A stretch of DNA of 25,255 bases from Comamonadaceae bacterium (GTDB lineage: Bacteria > Pseudomonadota > Gammaproteobacteria > Burkholderiales > Burkholderiaceae), in NCBI GenBank assembly GCA_947374535.1, contig CANCCJ010000033.1:1-25255 (forward strand), given 5' to 3'. The notes below the pieces were generated by a model, which saw only the letters and a program-made list of their open reading frames with translations, was not told the origin of the DNA and did no database searches. This document shows, in pieces, positions 8,093 through 17,515 of the stretch (positions are counted from its first letter, which is position 1; each line of letters starts with the position of its first letter). A program made the translations under genes and the position numbers.

Positions 8093-9235
8093 GTGCATAG
8101 CGTTCACCTTCACTACACCCTCAGCCATCGCAACGATGCAGACAACGCAGCGAGCAAAGATGCAGTGTTGCTGAGTCATCCACTGATGGCTTTGCTGCAA
8201 GCCGTGGCTCAGCAAGGGTCTATTTCAGCCGCCGCACGACAAATGCATCTGTCCTACCGCCATGTGTGGGGAGAACTCAAACGCTGGGAAGACGTTCTGG
8301 GCCACGAACTCATCGTCTGGGAAAAAGGGCAATCCGCGCGCTTGACCGAATTCGGTGACAAACTGATGTGGGCCGAGCGCCAAACACAAGCCCGCTTGGC
8401 ACCTCAACTCGAAGCACTGCGCGCCGACCTCGAGCGCACCTTCGCCGTCGCCTTTGACCCAGAGGCGCATGTGCTCACGCTATACGCCAGCTACGACGAT
8501 GCCCTGCCCCGCTTGCGCGAACACGCGGCCAGCGCTGGTTTGCATTTGGACATCCGTTTTTGCGGCAGCGTGGATGCCATTCGTGCCCTGAACGAAGGGC
8601 GCTGTACCTTGGCTGGCTTTCACACACAAATCCTTCCCCATAAAAATTCACACACAGCCAAGGCATACCGTGGCTTGCTCAAACCCGGTTTGCACAAAAT
8701 CATTGGGTTTGCTACGCGCACGCAAGGCCTCATCACAGCAAGCGGCAACCCCAAGGCGCTCAACAGCTTGACCGATGTGGCACGTACCCAAGCACGCTTT
8801 GTGCAGCGCAGCCCCGGCACTGGCACACGCGTGCTGCTGGACGACTTGCTGGCCCATGACCAACTCACGCTGGATGATCTGAACAACTGGCCCGACGAAG
8901 AGCCTTCGCACACGGCCTTGGCAGAAGCCATTGCCTCTGGCCGCTGCGATGTGGGCCTGGGCATTGAAAGCACGGCACGCGCCCGCGGCCTCGGATTTGT
9001 GCCTTTGATGCAAGAGCAGTTTCATTTGGTGTGCCTCAAATCTGCACTCGGCACGCCCGCCACACAAGCGCTGTGCACCTTGCTGCAAGACGCCTCATGG
9101 ACCCAGGTGCTCAACGCACTACCTGGCTATCAAGCGCAAGATGGCGGACAAGTGCAATCCCTTAGAAAACAGCTGCCGTGGTGGACTTTCAAACGCTCGA
9201 AAACTTCAACCGATCTGAAGCTGGTAAAGCCCTAG
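8093..9235 (+). CDS. ModE/LysR-type HTH regulator with PBP-like sensor domain
   Basis: This 380-residue one-component regulator has an N-terminal winged helix (about residues 28-95: HPLMALLQAVAQQGSISAAARQMHLSYRHVWGELKRWE). It is of the ModE/LysR type, where 'S.R..W..L...E..LG..L' is typical. A periplasmic-binding-protein-like domain in the cytoplasm follows (about 120-345), with the RSPGTGTRVLLDDLL motif. Such proteins sense oxyanions or molybdopterin-related ligands. Divergent placement next to tupBCA suggests tungstate or molybdate-responsive control of that operon. The start is a GTG without an evident Shine-Dalgarno; the next in-frame ATG (8186) would cut into the helix-turn-helix. The ligand is inferred from context only. 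Confidence 0.82.
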   Translation: MHSVHLHYTLSHRNDADNAASKDAVLLSHPLMALLQAVAQQGSISAAARQMHLSYRHVWGELKRWEDVLGHELIVWEKGQSARLTEFGDKLMWAERQTQARLAPQLEALRADLERTFAVAFDPEAHVLTLYASYDDALPRLREHAASAGLHLDIRFCGSVDAIRALNEGRCTLAGFHTQILPHKNSHTAKAYRGLLKPGLHKIIGFATRTQGLITASGNPKALNSLTDVARTQARFVQRSPGTGTRVLLDDLLAHDQLTLDDLNNWPDEEPSHTALAEAIASGRCDVGLGIESTARARGLGFVPLMQEQFHLVCLKSALGTPATQALCTLLQDASWTQVLNALPGYQAQDGGQVQSLRKQLPWWTFKRSKTSTDLKLVKP

Positions 9236-9275
9236 CCTTGGTAACATCACGGGTTGGCAAAAATGGAGGTATTCA

Positions 9276-9815
9276 GTGTCAAAACTTCTTAAATTTGCAT
9301 TAGGTGTAGACCGCATCAGTGAGCTATTTGGTCACGTGGCGGCATTCGGCGTATTGGCAGCCGCTGTGATCTCAGCAGGCAACGCTTTCATTCGATACGG
9401 CTTTGACATCAGCTCAAACGGTTGGCTCGAAATTCAGTGGTACTTGTTCGCGGCGACCGTGATGCTGGGTGCGCCGTTGGTGCTCAAACTCAACGAACAC
9501 GTGCGTGTGGACTTGCTCTACGGCAAACTCAAAGGCAACGTGCCGGTCTATGTGGACTTGTTCGGCTTGGTGTTGTTTTTGTTGCCTGTGATGGGCATGT
9601 TGGCTTGGTTGAGCTTCCCCCTCTTCGTCAAGATGTTGGTCACAGGCGAAATGTCCAGCAATGCAGGCGGCCTGATTCGTTGGCCAGCCATGCTGCTACT
9701 CCCCTTAGGTTTTGCGTGGATGTTCCTGCAAGGTTTGAGCGAAATCATCAAGCGCGTGGCTTACTTGCAAGGCAAGTTTGAAATGAACATGCAATACGAA
9801 AAGCCCGTGCAATAA
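9276..9815 (+). CDS. dctQ: TRAP transporter small permease subunit (DctQ type)
   Basis: This 179-residue subunit forms the four-helix partner of the TRAP large permease. Hydrophobic segments lie near residues 18-37, 52-70, 92-114 and 136-156, and the WLEIQWYLFAATVMLGAP stretch with EHVRVDLLYG is typical of the DctQ family. The start is a GTG with an excellent GGAGGT (9265-9270) five bases upstream. It begins 40 bases after the tungstate regulator, but its strong ribosome site and the next gene 12 bases on show it belongs with dctM. It resembles the 'mannitol/chloroaromatic compound' TRAP subfamily (FcbT2-like); the substrate is not determined. Confidence 0.92.
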   Translation: MSKLLKFALGVDRISELFGHVAAFGVLAAAVISAGNAFIRYGFDISSNGWLEIQWYLFAATVMLGAPLVLKLNEHVRVDLLYGKLKGNVPVYVDLFGLVLFLLPVMGMLAWLSFPLFVKMLVTGEMSSNAGGLIRWPAMLLLPLGFAWMFLQGLSEIIKRVAYLQGKFEMNMQYEKPVQ

Positions 9816-9827
9816 GGACCCCGCACC

Positions 9828-11348
9828 ATGGAAATGCAAAACTTCGCACCCATCATGTTCGGCGGCCTTGTGCTGACGATGTTGATTGGCTTCCCCGTCG
9901 CGTTCTCGCTGGCATTTTTGGGCTTGGCTTGTGGTCTTTTCGCCATCAGCATGGACTGGTTCCCTGTGAGCTTCATGTCCAACTTGCCGTTGAACATTTT
10001 TGGCATTCTCAGCAACGACTTGTTGCTGGCTATTCCCTTCTTTACCTTCATGGGCGCCATACTTGAAAAGTGTGGTCTCGCCGAAGACATGCTCGACTCG
10101 ATGGGTCAGTTGTTCGGTCCTGTCAAAGGTGGCTTGGGCTACTCGGTCATCATCGTGGGCTTCATCTTGGGAGCCATCACCGGTACGGTGGCGGGTCAAG
10201 TGATTGCCATGGCTTTGATCTCACTGCCTGTGATGATTCGCTACGGCTACAACATGCGCTACGCCACCGGCGTGCTGGCGGCCTCAGGCACCATCACCCA
10301 GTTGGTGCCACCTTCGCTCGTGTTGGTGGTGATGGCTGACCAACTCGGCCGCTCTGTGGGCGATATGTACAAAGGCGCTTGGGGCCCCTCCTTGCTGCAG
10401 GTGAGCATCTTTGCGATTTACACCTTTGGCTTGGGACTCGTCAAACCCGACCACGTGCCTGGCATCCCCAAAGAAGCCCGCACCGCCGATGGTTTGCACC
10501 TGTGGATGAAGTGCTTGCGCGGCATCATCCCGTCGGCCTTCTTGATCTTCGCCGTGTTGGGCTCCATGGGCGGTTTGCCCGGCATCAACACCGCCATCGC
10601 CACCCCCACCGAAGCCGGTGCCATGGGTTGCATGGGCGCCTTGATCTTGGCCGCCATGCACAAACGTTTGGACAAAAACCTGATTTGGGACGCCATGCAC
10701 GGCACCATGCGTTTGACCGCTATGGTGGTGTTCATCTTGATCGGTTCACGCGTGTTCTCGATGGTGTTCCAAGGTGTGGACGGCGCCAAATGGGTGGAGC
10801 ATTTGCTGACTGGTTTGCCAGGCGGCCAAGTGGGCTTCCTCGTGGTGGTCAACATCTTCATCTTCTTCTTGGCGTTTTTCTTGGACTTCTTTGAAATCGC
10901 CTTCATCATCTTGCCCATGCTGGGCCCCGTCGCCGACAAGATGGGCATCGACATGGTGTGGTTCGGCGTACTGCTGTGCGTGAACATGCAAACCAGCTTC
11001 ATGCATCCGCCTTTCGGTTTTGCTCTGTTCTATTTGCGCGGCATTGCCGACACCTTGTTCAAAGAAGGCCGCATTGAAAAGCCCGTCAAGTCCAACGACA
11101 TTTACATGGGCGCCATTCCTTGGGTGATCATGCAATTGATCTTGGTCGTGATCGTGATCTTCGTGCCACAAACTGTGACCATGTTCTTGGACAAAGAGGA
11201 AAAGGTCGATCTCGACAAAGTCATCATTGAAATGCCCACCGAGCAAGAAACACCCGAAGCCGAGCTCAAACTCGAAGGCGTCAAGCCATCTGCAGGTGAG
11301 AGCGCGACCGAAGAGCAAAAGCGCATGGAAGACTTGTTCAAAAAATAA
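9828..11348 (+). CDS. dctM: TRAP transporter large permease subunit (DctM type)
   Basis: This 506-residue integral membrane protein carries the sodium-coupled transport path of the TRAP system. It has about twelve hydrophobic segments and family blocks such as AIPFFTFMGAILEKCGLAEDML (near 66-87), GAITGTVAGQVIAMALISLP and NMQTSFMHPPFGFALFYLRG (near 386-405). It is longer than simple DctM proteins (about 430) because of a charged C-terminal tail from about residue 450 (Glu/Lys-rich, ending MEDLFKK). It lies 12 bases after dctQ and is followed by a strong terminator at 11366. The matching binding protein is encoded convergently at 12013-13092. Confidence 0.94.
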   Translation: MEMQNFAPIMFGGLVLTMLIGFPVAFSLAFLGLACGLFAISMDWFPVSFMSNLPLNIFGILSNDLLLAIPFFTFMGAILEKCGLAEDMLDSMGQLFGPVKGGLGYSVIIVGFILGAITGTVAGQVIAMALISLPVMIRYGYNMRYATGVLAASGTITQLVPPSLVLVVMADQLGRSVGDMYKGAWGPSLLQVSIFAIYTFGLGLVKPDHVPGIPKEARTADGLHLWMKCLRGIIPSAFLIFAVLGSMGGLPGINTAIATPTEAGAMGCMGALILAAMHKRLDKNLIWDAMHGTMRLTAMVVFILIGSRVFSMVFQGVDGAKWVEHLLTGLPGGQVGFLVVVNIFIFFLAFFLDFFEIAFIILPMLGPVADKMGIDMVWFGVLLCVNMQTSFMHPPFGFALFYLRGIADTLFKEGRIEKPVKSNDIYMGAIPWVIMQLILVVIVIFVPQTVTMFLDKEEKVDLDKVIIEMPTEQETPEAELKLEGVKPSAGESATEEQKRMEDLFKK

Positions 11349-11365
11349 AGTCTTCCTCTGCGATC

Positions 11366-11397
11366 AACCCCTCCGGTCCTTCCGAGAGGGGTTTTTT
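11366..11397 (+). terminator. Rho-independent terminator after dctQM
   Basis: AACCCCTC (11366-11373) pairs with GAGGGGTT (11386-11393). An inner CGG/CCG pair makes a longer stem with one bulge and a TCCTT loop, and T continues to 11397. It lies 18 bases past the dctM stop and is a clear end to the plus-strand TRAP transcript. Confidence 0.85.
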
Positions 11398-11422
11398 ATG
11401 GTCCGCACATTGAGGTCAACAC

Positions 11423-11935
11423 ATGTCCCATTCAGACACCACAACGTCCCACGCATTAGGCCCTGCGCCTTTTGTATTTCAACCCACCCATGAGGGCATT
11501 GAAGGTCGCGCCTTCTCTCGCTCATTTCAAACCATGACTTGGCTTGTTCTGTTGGGCTCTGGCTATTGGCTGCTCAGCCTCTGGCAAGAAGGCAAATTTG
11601 GCGGTGACACGGGCATGAATGGCTTGCGTGCTGCGGGTTGGTTTGTCTTGGGTTGGGTTTTGCTGGCTTGGACCACTTGGCACGTCATGCGCAGCCGTGC
11701 ACGCTTAGATGCGCAAGGCATACAGCAAACGTGGATGTGGGACAAATACATGCGCTACGACGAACTGGCCTACGCCAAGCTCATTCGCATTCGTGGTTTG
11801 GAGTGGTTCATGGCACCGCGTTTTTATGTGCGCACCCTCGTGGGTAAATTTGCGGTGTTTTATGTCAGCGACCGTGCGGTGCAAGACGAGTGCGAACGCC
11901 TGAGTCACGAACTGACCGCGTTCAGACAGTTCTAA
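11423..11935 (+). CDS. Two-helix membrane protein of unknown function
   Basis: I do not recognise a named family. The 170-residue protein has a polar N-terminus (about 37 residues), two hydrophobic helices (about 38-56, MTWLVLLGSGYWLLSLW, and 70-89, GWFVLGWVLLAWTTWHVM), and a soluble C-terminal part of about 80 residues. There the alternating pattern RARLDAQGIQQTWMWDKYMRYDELAYAKLIRI resembles the beta-rich pleckstrin-homology-like domains of bacterial membrane proteins; that likeness is by eye only. TGAGGT (11411-11416) sits six bases before the ATG. It is separated from dctM by a terminator, so it needs its own promoter, and it converges on dctP. Confidence 0.7.
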   Translation: MSHSDTTTSHALGPAPFVFQPTHEGIEGRAFSRSFQTMTWLVLLGSGYWLLSLWQEGKFGGDTGMNGLRAAGWFVLGWVLLAWTTWHVMRSRARLDAQGIQQTWMWDKYMRYDELAYAKLIRIRGLEWFMAPRFYVRTLVGKFAVFYVSDRAVQDECERLSHELTAFRQF

Positions 11936-11960
11936 AAGCAGCGCTAAAAACTTGTCCCAT

Positions 11961-11995
11961 AAAAAAACCGCGCACTAGGCGCGGCTCTCTTTTGC
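11961..11995. terminator. Bidirectional terminator between hypothetical gene and dctP
   Basis: CCGCGC (11968-11973) pairs with GCGCGG (11979-11984) around ACTAG. On the minus strand the stem is followed by seven T (A-run 11961-11967), giving a strong end for dctP. On the plus strand it is followed by CTCTCTTTT, a weaker end for the gene before it. Confidence 0.8.
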
Positions 11996-12012
11996 TCAAG
12001 CAAAAAGCTGCA

Positions 12013-13092
<1,080 letters not shown>

Positions 13093-13132
13093 GGAAGACT
13101 CCCTTGAGTTGTTAAAACCAATCCTGTGAAGC

Positions 13133-13150
13133 GGTACTTTTAAAAGTGCC
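13133..13150. promoter_or_regulatory. 18-bp near-perfect palindrome upstream of dctP
   Basis: GGTACTTTT (13133-13141) abuts AAAAGTGCC (13142-13150), a palindrome with one mismatch and no spacer, 41 bases upstream of the dctP start. A possible -10 box (TACAAT on the minus strand, 13169-13174) lies further upstream, so the palindrome may sit just downstream of the start of transcription. An operator for a dimeric regulator is the simplest reading; no regulator gene adjoins. Confidence 0.45.
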
Positions 13151-13205
13151 AAGCTTCAATGATGGGGCATTGTATGCAGTTGCGCCACAGCCCAAATGCA
13201 CGGGT

Positions 13206-15050
13206 TTACCCCTTAAAACGCTTTTCGATGGACGCCTGAATACCCGCGGCATCCAGGCCCAATTCAGCCAGCAGTTTGGCTGGGTCGCCATGCTCGGTGA
13301 ACACATCACCAACGCCCAAAACCAACACAGGTTTAGGTTGCTGCAAGTCTTGCAGTGCTTCCAACACCGCAGAGCCAGCACCGCCCATGATGGCGCCCTC
13401 TTCGACGGTCACCAAGGCCTCATGCGTGGCAGCAATTTTGGCAAGCAGCTCCGTATCAAGTGGCTTAGCCCAACGCATGTTCACCACGGTGGCATCCAGT
13501 GCTTCCCCCGCTTGCAACGCGGGGTACAGCAGCGTGCCAAACGCGAGGATGGCGATGCGCTTGCCTTGGCGACGCACTTCGCCTTTGCCAAACGGCAAGG
13601 CTTGCAAGCCCGGTTGCACAGGCACGCCTGCGCCAGCACCACGTGGGTAACGCACAGCCACGCAGTGGTCTTGTTGGTAAGCCGTGGTCAGCAACTGGCG
13701 GCATTCGTTCTCATCCGCAGGACAAGCGATGCTCACATTGGGAATGCAACGCATGAAAGGGATGTCATACAAACCCGCATGCGTGGCGCCATCTGCACCG
13801 ACGATGCCTGCACGATCCAGCGCGAGCACCATGGGCAATTTTTGCAATGCCACGTCGTGAATTACTTGGTCATACGCACGTTGCAAAAAGGTGGAGTAAA
13901 TGGCCACCACAGGCTTCACGCCTTCGCACGCCAAGCCAGCGGCAAAGGTAATGGCGTGTTGCTCGGCAATCCCCACGTCGTGGTAACGCTCAGGAAACCG
14001 CTTGTGGAACTCCAGCATGCCTGAACCCTCGCGCATGGCAGGCGTGATGCCCACCAACAACGGGTCGTGCTCAGCCATATCGCACAGCCACTGGCCGAAC
14101 ACTTGGGTGAAGGTGGTTTTGCCCGCTGCCGCAGGCACCAATCCCACAGCGGGGTCAAACTTGCCTGGGCCGTGATAGGCCACAGGATCGGCCTCAGCCA
14201 GTTTGTAGCCTTGGCCTTTTTTGGTCACCACATGCAAGAACTGTGGGCCTTCTAAATGCTTGATGTTTTCCAGCGTCGGAATGAGTGACTCAAGGTCATG
14301 CCCATCAATCGGGCCGATGTAGTTGAAGCCAAATTTTTCAAACAAGGTGGCGGGCACCACCATGCCTTTGGCGTGCTCTTCAAAACGCTTGGCCAATTCG
14401 AACAAAGGTGGCGCGCCCTTGAGCACTTGCTTGCCCACCTCTTTGGCGGCCGAGTAAAACTTACCGCTCATGAGCTGCGCCAAGTAACGGTTGAGCGCGC
14501 CCACAGGCGGGCTGATGGACATGTCGTTGTCGTTCAAGATGACGAGCAATTTCGAGGTGGACACGCCACCGTTGTTCAAGGCTTCAAAGGCCATGCCCGC
14601 CGTCATCGCGCCGTCACCAATCACGGCAATCGCATGACGCTGCTCGCCTTTTTGCTGGGCAGCAACTGCCATGCCCAAGGCGGCCGAAATACTGGTGGAC
14701 GAGTGGGCCGTGCCAAAGGCGTCGTACTCGCTTTCGTCACGGCGTGGAAAACCGCTCAGGCCGTGGCGTTGACGCAGCGTGCTCATTTGCTCGCGGCGGC
14801 CTGTCAAAATTTTGTGTGGGTAAGTTTGGTGGCCCACGTCCCACACGATGCGGTCATGCGGCGTGTTGAACACATAGTGCAGGGCCACAGTTAACTCGAC
14901 CGTACCAAGGTTGGAGCTGAGGTGGCCGCCGGTTTTGGCCACGCTTTGAATCAGGTACGAGCGCAACTCATCGGCCAGCGCAGGTAATTGATGGCGCGGC
15001 ACAGCCCGCAGGTCGGCGGGCGAATGGATGGTTTGCAACAAATTAGGCAT
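13206..15050 (-). CDS. dxs: 1-deoxy-D-xylulose-5-phosphate synthase
   Basis: This enzyme condenses pyruvate with glyceraldehyde 3-phosphate in the first step of the MEP isoprenoid pathway; the product also feeds thiamine and pyridoxal synthesis. The 614-residue length is normal. It shows conserved His43 ([11 protein letters not shown]), His74 ([11 protein letters not shown]), the thiamine-diphosphate/magnesium motif GDGAMTAG (145-152) with NDND about 25 residues on, and [17 protein letters not shown] with the catalytic glutamate of transketolase-like enzymes. It is the last gene of xseB-ispA-dxs, starting 6 bases after the ispA stop. No clear intrinsic terminator follows before the dctP promoter region. 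Confidence 0.97.
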   Translation of the reverse strand: MPNLLQTIHSPADLRAVPRHQLPALADELRSYLIQSVAKTGGHLSSNLGTVELTVALHYVFNTPHDRIVWDVGHQTYPHKILTGRREQMSTLRQRHGLSGFPRRDESEYDAFGTAHSSTSISAALGMAVAAQQKGEQRHAIAVIGDGAMTAGMAFEALNNGGVSTSKLLVILNDNDMSISPPVGALNRYLAQLMSGKFYSAAKEVGKQVLKGAPPLFELAKRFEEHAKGMVVPATLFEKFGFNYIGPIDGHDLESLIPTLENIKHLEGPQFLHVVTKKGQGYKLAEADPVAYHGPGKFDPAVGLVPAAAGKTTFTQVFGQWLCDMAEHDPLLVGITPAMREGSGMLEFHKRFPERYHDVGIAEQHAITFAAGLACEGVKPVVAIYSTFLQRAYDQVIHDVALQKLPMVLALDRAGIVGADGATHAGLYDIPFMRCIPNVSIACPADENECRQLLTTAYQQDHCVAVRYPRGAGAGVPVQPGLQALPFGKGEVRRQGKRIAILAFGTLLYPALQAGEALDATVVNMRWAKPLDTELLAKIAATHEALVTVEEGAIMGGAGSAVLEALQDLQQPKPVLVLGVGDVFTEHGDPAKLLAELGLDAAGIQASIEKRFKG

Positions 15051-15056
15051 GATTTT

Positions 15057-15977
15057 TCAAGTGTTCCGGTTCACCACGCGCTCGGCCAAAGCGGCCAGCG
15101 TCTGGGTGTGCGTCAGGCCCGTGCTTTGCAAGGCGTCGATCGCCTCACACAGCAATGACTGCGCATAAGACTTCGCTTCTTCTAAACCCAACAGCGACAC
15201 GTAGGTAGGTTTGTCGTTCGCAGCGTCTTTGCCTGCGGTTTTACCAAGCGTGGCTGAATCGGCGATGACATCCAAAATATCGTCCACCACCTGAAAGGCC
15301 AAACCCAGGGCTTGGCCATAGCGTTGCAAACCACTGAGGGCTTGCTGGGAGACCTCGCCACAGGCTGCCCCCATCATCACACTCCCCTCTAACAAAGCAC
15401 CCGTTTTTAAGCGATGCATTTGGCGCAATTGGTCTTCGGTCAACGCAACGCCCACGCTGGCTAGGTCTATCGCTTGGCCGCCCGCCATCCCAGCGTGCCC
15501 CGCTGAGTTGGCCAGCAAACGGCACAAGCGCGCTTGCACATGGCTAGGGATGTCCGATGCATCGGGCGTGAGGAACTCGAACGCCAAGGCCTGCAAGGCA
15601 TCGCCCGCCAACAAAGCTTGGGCTTCACCAAACTGCACATGCACGGTGGGCTTGCCACGGCGCAACACATCGTTGTCCATGCAAGGCATGTCGTCGTGGA
15701 CCAGCGAATAGGCGTGAATCAACTCCACCGCACACGCCGCACGCAAAGCGGCTTCGTCAAGTGCTCTGTCCTGCGTGCCGTGTGCAATGGCTTCACGCGC
15801 AGCCAACACCAGCAAAGGACGCAAACGTTTGCCGCCATCCAGCACGGCGTAACGCATCGCTTCGCCCAAGCCAGCAGGTGCCTCAGGACTGATCCAGTTT
15901 GACAGCGCATTTTCCACAACAGCCAGCCAATGGTTGCTCCATTGGTCGAGTTCGGCAGAGGTCATCACAGTGCTCAC
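15057..15977 (-). CDS. ispA: Farnesyl diphosphate synthase (polyprenyl synthetase family)
   Basis: This enzyme joins isopentenyl diphosphate with dimethylallyl and geranyl diphosphates to make C15 farnesyl diphosphate. It shows [12 protein letters not shown] (substrate binding), the first Asp-rich motif [12 protein letters not shown] with [14 protein letters not shown], and the second Asp-rich motif FQVVDDILD followed by [15 protein letters not shown]. The two-residue insertion between the aspartates of the first motif (DDMPCMD) is the bacterial FPP-synthase type. The start is uncertain: GTG 15977 overlaps the xseB stop (GTGA); TTG 15989 and ATG 15965 are in frame and none has a good ribosome site. 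It sits between xseB and dxs in the usual order. Confidence 0.93.
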   Translation of the reverse strand: MSTVMTSAELDQWSNHWLAVVENALSNWISPEAPAGLGEAMRYAVLDGGKRLRPLLVLAAREAIAHGTQDRALDEAALRAACAVELIHAYSLVHDDMPCMDNDVLRRGKPTVHVQFGEAQALLAGDALQALAFEFLTPDASDIPSHVQARLCRLLANSAGHAGMAGGQAIDLASVGVALTEDQLRQMHRLKTGALLEGSVMMGAACGEVSQQALSGLQRYGQALGLAFQVVDDILDVIADSATLGKTAGKDAANDKPTYVSLLGLEEAKSYAQSLLCEAIDALQSTGLTHTQTLAALAERVVNRNT

Positions 15978-16219
15978 GTCGGTGTCCAAGATTTCAAAGC
16001 GCCGTTGTCGAGTACCTTGATTTGCTGCTCCACCGCGTCCAACTGGGCGCGGCAGTAACCCAAAAGTTCTGCGCCGCGTTGGTAGCCCGACAACAAATCA
16101 GCCAAGGGCAGCTGGCCCGACTCCATTTGTTGCACCAAGCCCTCGAGCTCTTTCAAAGCAGCCTCATAGCTGATGGGCGCTGCGTCTGCGCCGCTTGATG
16201 TGTTTTTGGCCTTGGGCAT
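15974..16219 (-). CDS. xseB: Exodeoxyribonuclease VII small subunit
   Basis: The small subunit of exonuclease VII, which degrades single-stranded DNA together with XseA (not in this window). It is 81 residues long, as usual, with the family core [51 protein letters not shown], a helical hairpin. It is the first gene of xseB-ispA-dxs, a conserved arrangement in proteobacteria. The ATG at 16219 has GGAGG about 15 bases upstream. A TAAAAT box on the minus strand (16260-16265 region) may be the -10 of the operon promoter. Confidence 0.94.
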   Translation of the reverse strand: MPKAKNTSSGADAAPISYEAALKELEGLVQQMESGQLPLADLLSGYQRGAELLGYCRAQLDAVEQQIKVLDNGALKSWTPT

Positions 16220-16315
16220 GGTTTGCGGAATCCGTGTGGAGGTGGGTCAAATAACCTGCCATTTTAGGGCGACGACGGGGCCAAGTTGCCCCCTTGGGTA
16301 CAATGGGCATCCTTC

Positions 16316-16341
16316 AATCGACCTTCGGGTCGGTTTATTTT
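16316..16341 (+). terminator. UUCG-loop hairpin with T-rich tail in Rieske gene leader
   Basis: CGACC (16319-16323), TTCG loop and GGTCG (16328-16332) form a stem extended outward by a T-G wobble and two A-T pairs, followed by TATTTTTG. It looks like an intrinsic terminator on the plus strand, yet no plus-strand gene precedes it. A TACAAT box (16299-16304) lies just upstream. It may be an attenuator of the following gene, or stop antisense transcription. Confidence 0.5.
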
Positions 16342-16352
16342 TGTTCACTTAT

Positions 16353-16366
16353 CTCCCTGTGGGGAG
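16353..16366 (+). repeat. Second hairpin in the leader of the Rieske oxygenase gene
   Basis: CTCCC (16353-16357) and GGGAG (16362-16366) pair around TGTG, followed by TCTTT, 20 bases before the ATG of the Rieske gene. Together with the hairpin at 16316 it makes a structured leader. No known riboswitch class is recognised; the loops lack the ACGR motif of the guanidine-II class. Confidence 0.4.
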
Positions 16367-16385
16367 TCTTTAGGTCAGGTCGCCC

Positions 16386-17507
16386 ATGTCTGATTTAAGT
16401 CTTCAACTGCAGCAGGCGCAAGCCCAACTACCAGTTACCAGTTATTTCGATCAGGCGCTTTTTCAGCGCGAACTGGAGACCATCTTTCAGCGCGGCCCAC
16501 GTTATGTGGGTCATCAGCTTGCCGTACCCAACTTGGGTGACTACTACGCTTTGCCGCATGAAGGCGAAGGGCGTGCGCTTGTGCGCTCGGTCAACGGCGT
16601 GGAGCTGGTGTCTAACGTGTGCCGTCACCGCCAAGCCGTGATGCTCAAAGGCCGTGGCTCACTCCAAAGCCAAGCCCCTGGCTCGGCTGGCGGCAACATC
16701 GTCTGCCCCTTGCACCGCTGGACGTATGCACCCTCGGGCGAATTGCTGGGCGCGCCTCACTTCTCGCATGATCCGTGCTTGAACCTCAACAACTACAAAC
16801 TGCGCGAGTGGAATGGCTTGCTGTTTGAAGACAACGGCGTCGACATTGAAGCTGATCTAGCCAACATGGGCCCCCGTGCTGCCTTGGACTTCACAGGCTT
16901 TGCGCTGGACCGCGTGGAGCTGCACGAATGCAATTACAACTGGAAGACCTTCATCGAGGTTTACCTAGAGGACTACCACGTCGGCCCCTTCCACCCAGGC
17001 CTTGGCCAGTTCGTCACCTGCGATGACTTGAGCTGGGAATTCAAAGACAACTACTCGGTGCAAACCGTGGGCGTGTCGCAAGGCTTTGGTAAACCGGGTT
17101 CGCCCACTTACCAAACTTGGCACGACATGCTTCTGAAGTACCGCAATGGCGAGTTGCCAGAGCGCGGTGCGATTTGGCTCACCTACTACCCTCACATCAT
17201 GGTGGAGTGGTATCCGCATGTGTTGACCGTGTCGACCCTGCACCCCATCAGCCCGACCAAGACGCTGAACATGGTGGAGTTTTATTACCCAGAAGAAATC
17301 GTCGCCTTCGAGCGCGAGTTTGTCGAAGCCCAGCAAGCCGCTTACATGGAAACGTGCATTGAAGACGATGAAATTGCCGAGCGCATGGACGCAGGCCGTA
17401 AAGCGCTGATGCAACGTGGCGACAACGAAGTCGGCCCCTACCAAAGCCCCATGGAAGACGGCATGCAGCACTTCCATGAGTGGTATCGCGGCAAACTCAA
17501 CTTCTAA
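16386..17507 (+). CDS. Rieske [2Fe-2S] ring-hydroxylating oxygenase, alpha subunit
   Basis: This 373-residue oxygenase component has an N-terminal Rieske domain (Cys79-x-His81 and Cys107-x-x-His110 hold the 2Fe-2S cluster). A C-terminal catalytic domain has NWKTFIEVYLEDYHVGPFH, in which His198 and His203 are the expected mononuclear-iron ligands and Glu/Asp between the domains carry electrons. It belongs to the broad COG4638 family, which includes aromatic dioxygenases, demethylases and quaternary-amine oxygenases; the substrate cannot be read from sequence. No beta subunit, ferredoxin or reductase gene is nearby, so a reductase from elsewhere must serve it. The start ATG follows a two-hairpin leader. 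A DMT transporter gene follows after 8 bases. Confidence 0.9.
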   Translation: MSDLSLQLQQAQAQLPVTSYFDQALFQRELETIFQRGPRYVGHQLAVPNLGDYYALPHEGEGRALVRSVNGVELVSNVCRHRQAVMLKGRGSLQSQAPGSAGGNIVCPLHRWTYAPSGELLGAPHFSHDPCLNLNNYKLREWNGLLFEDNGVDIEADLANMGPRAALDFTGFALDRVELHECNYNWKTFIEVYLEDYHVGPFHPGLGQFVTCDDLSWEFKDNYSVQTVGVSQGFGKPGSPTYQTWHDMLLKYRNGELPERGAIWLTYYPHIMVEWYPHVLTVSTLHPISPTKTLNMVEFYYPEEIVAFEREFVEAQQAAYMETCIEDDEIAERMDAGRKALMQRGDNEVGPYQSPMEDGMQHFHEWYRGKLNF

Positions 17508-17515
17508 AACCGTCA

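Noticed and set aside
10746..11318. Minus-strand, His/Asp/Glu-rich open frame inside dctM
   Set aside because: Its apparent histidine-rich, metal-binding look arises from the complement of hydrophobic TRAP permease codons; no ribosome site.
13146..14024. Plus-strand open frame of 292 residues opposite dxs
   Set aside because: Fully antisense to dxs, no motif, composition typical of a shadow frame.
16316..16366. Guanidine-II (mini-ykkC) riboswitch before the Rieske gene
   Set aside because: Two hairpins are present but their loops (TTCG, TGTG) lack the conserved ACGR sequence.
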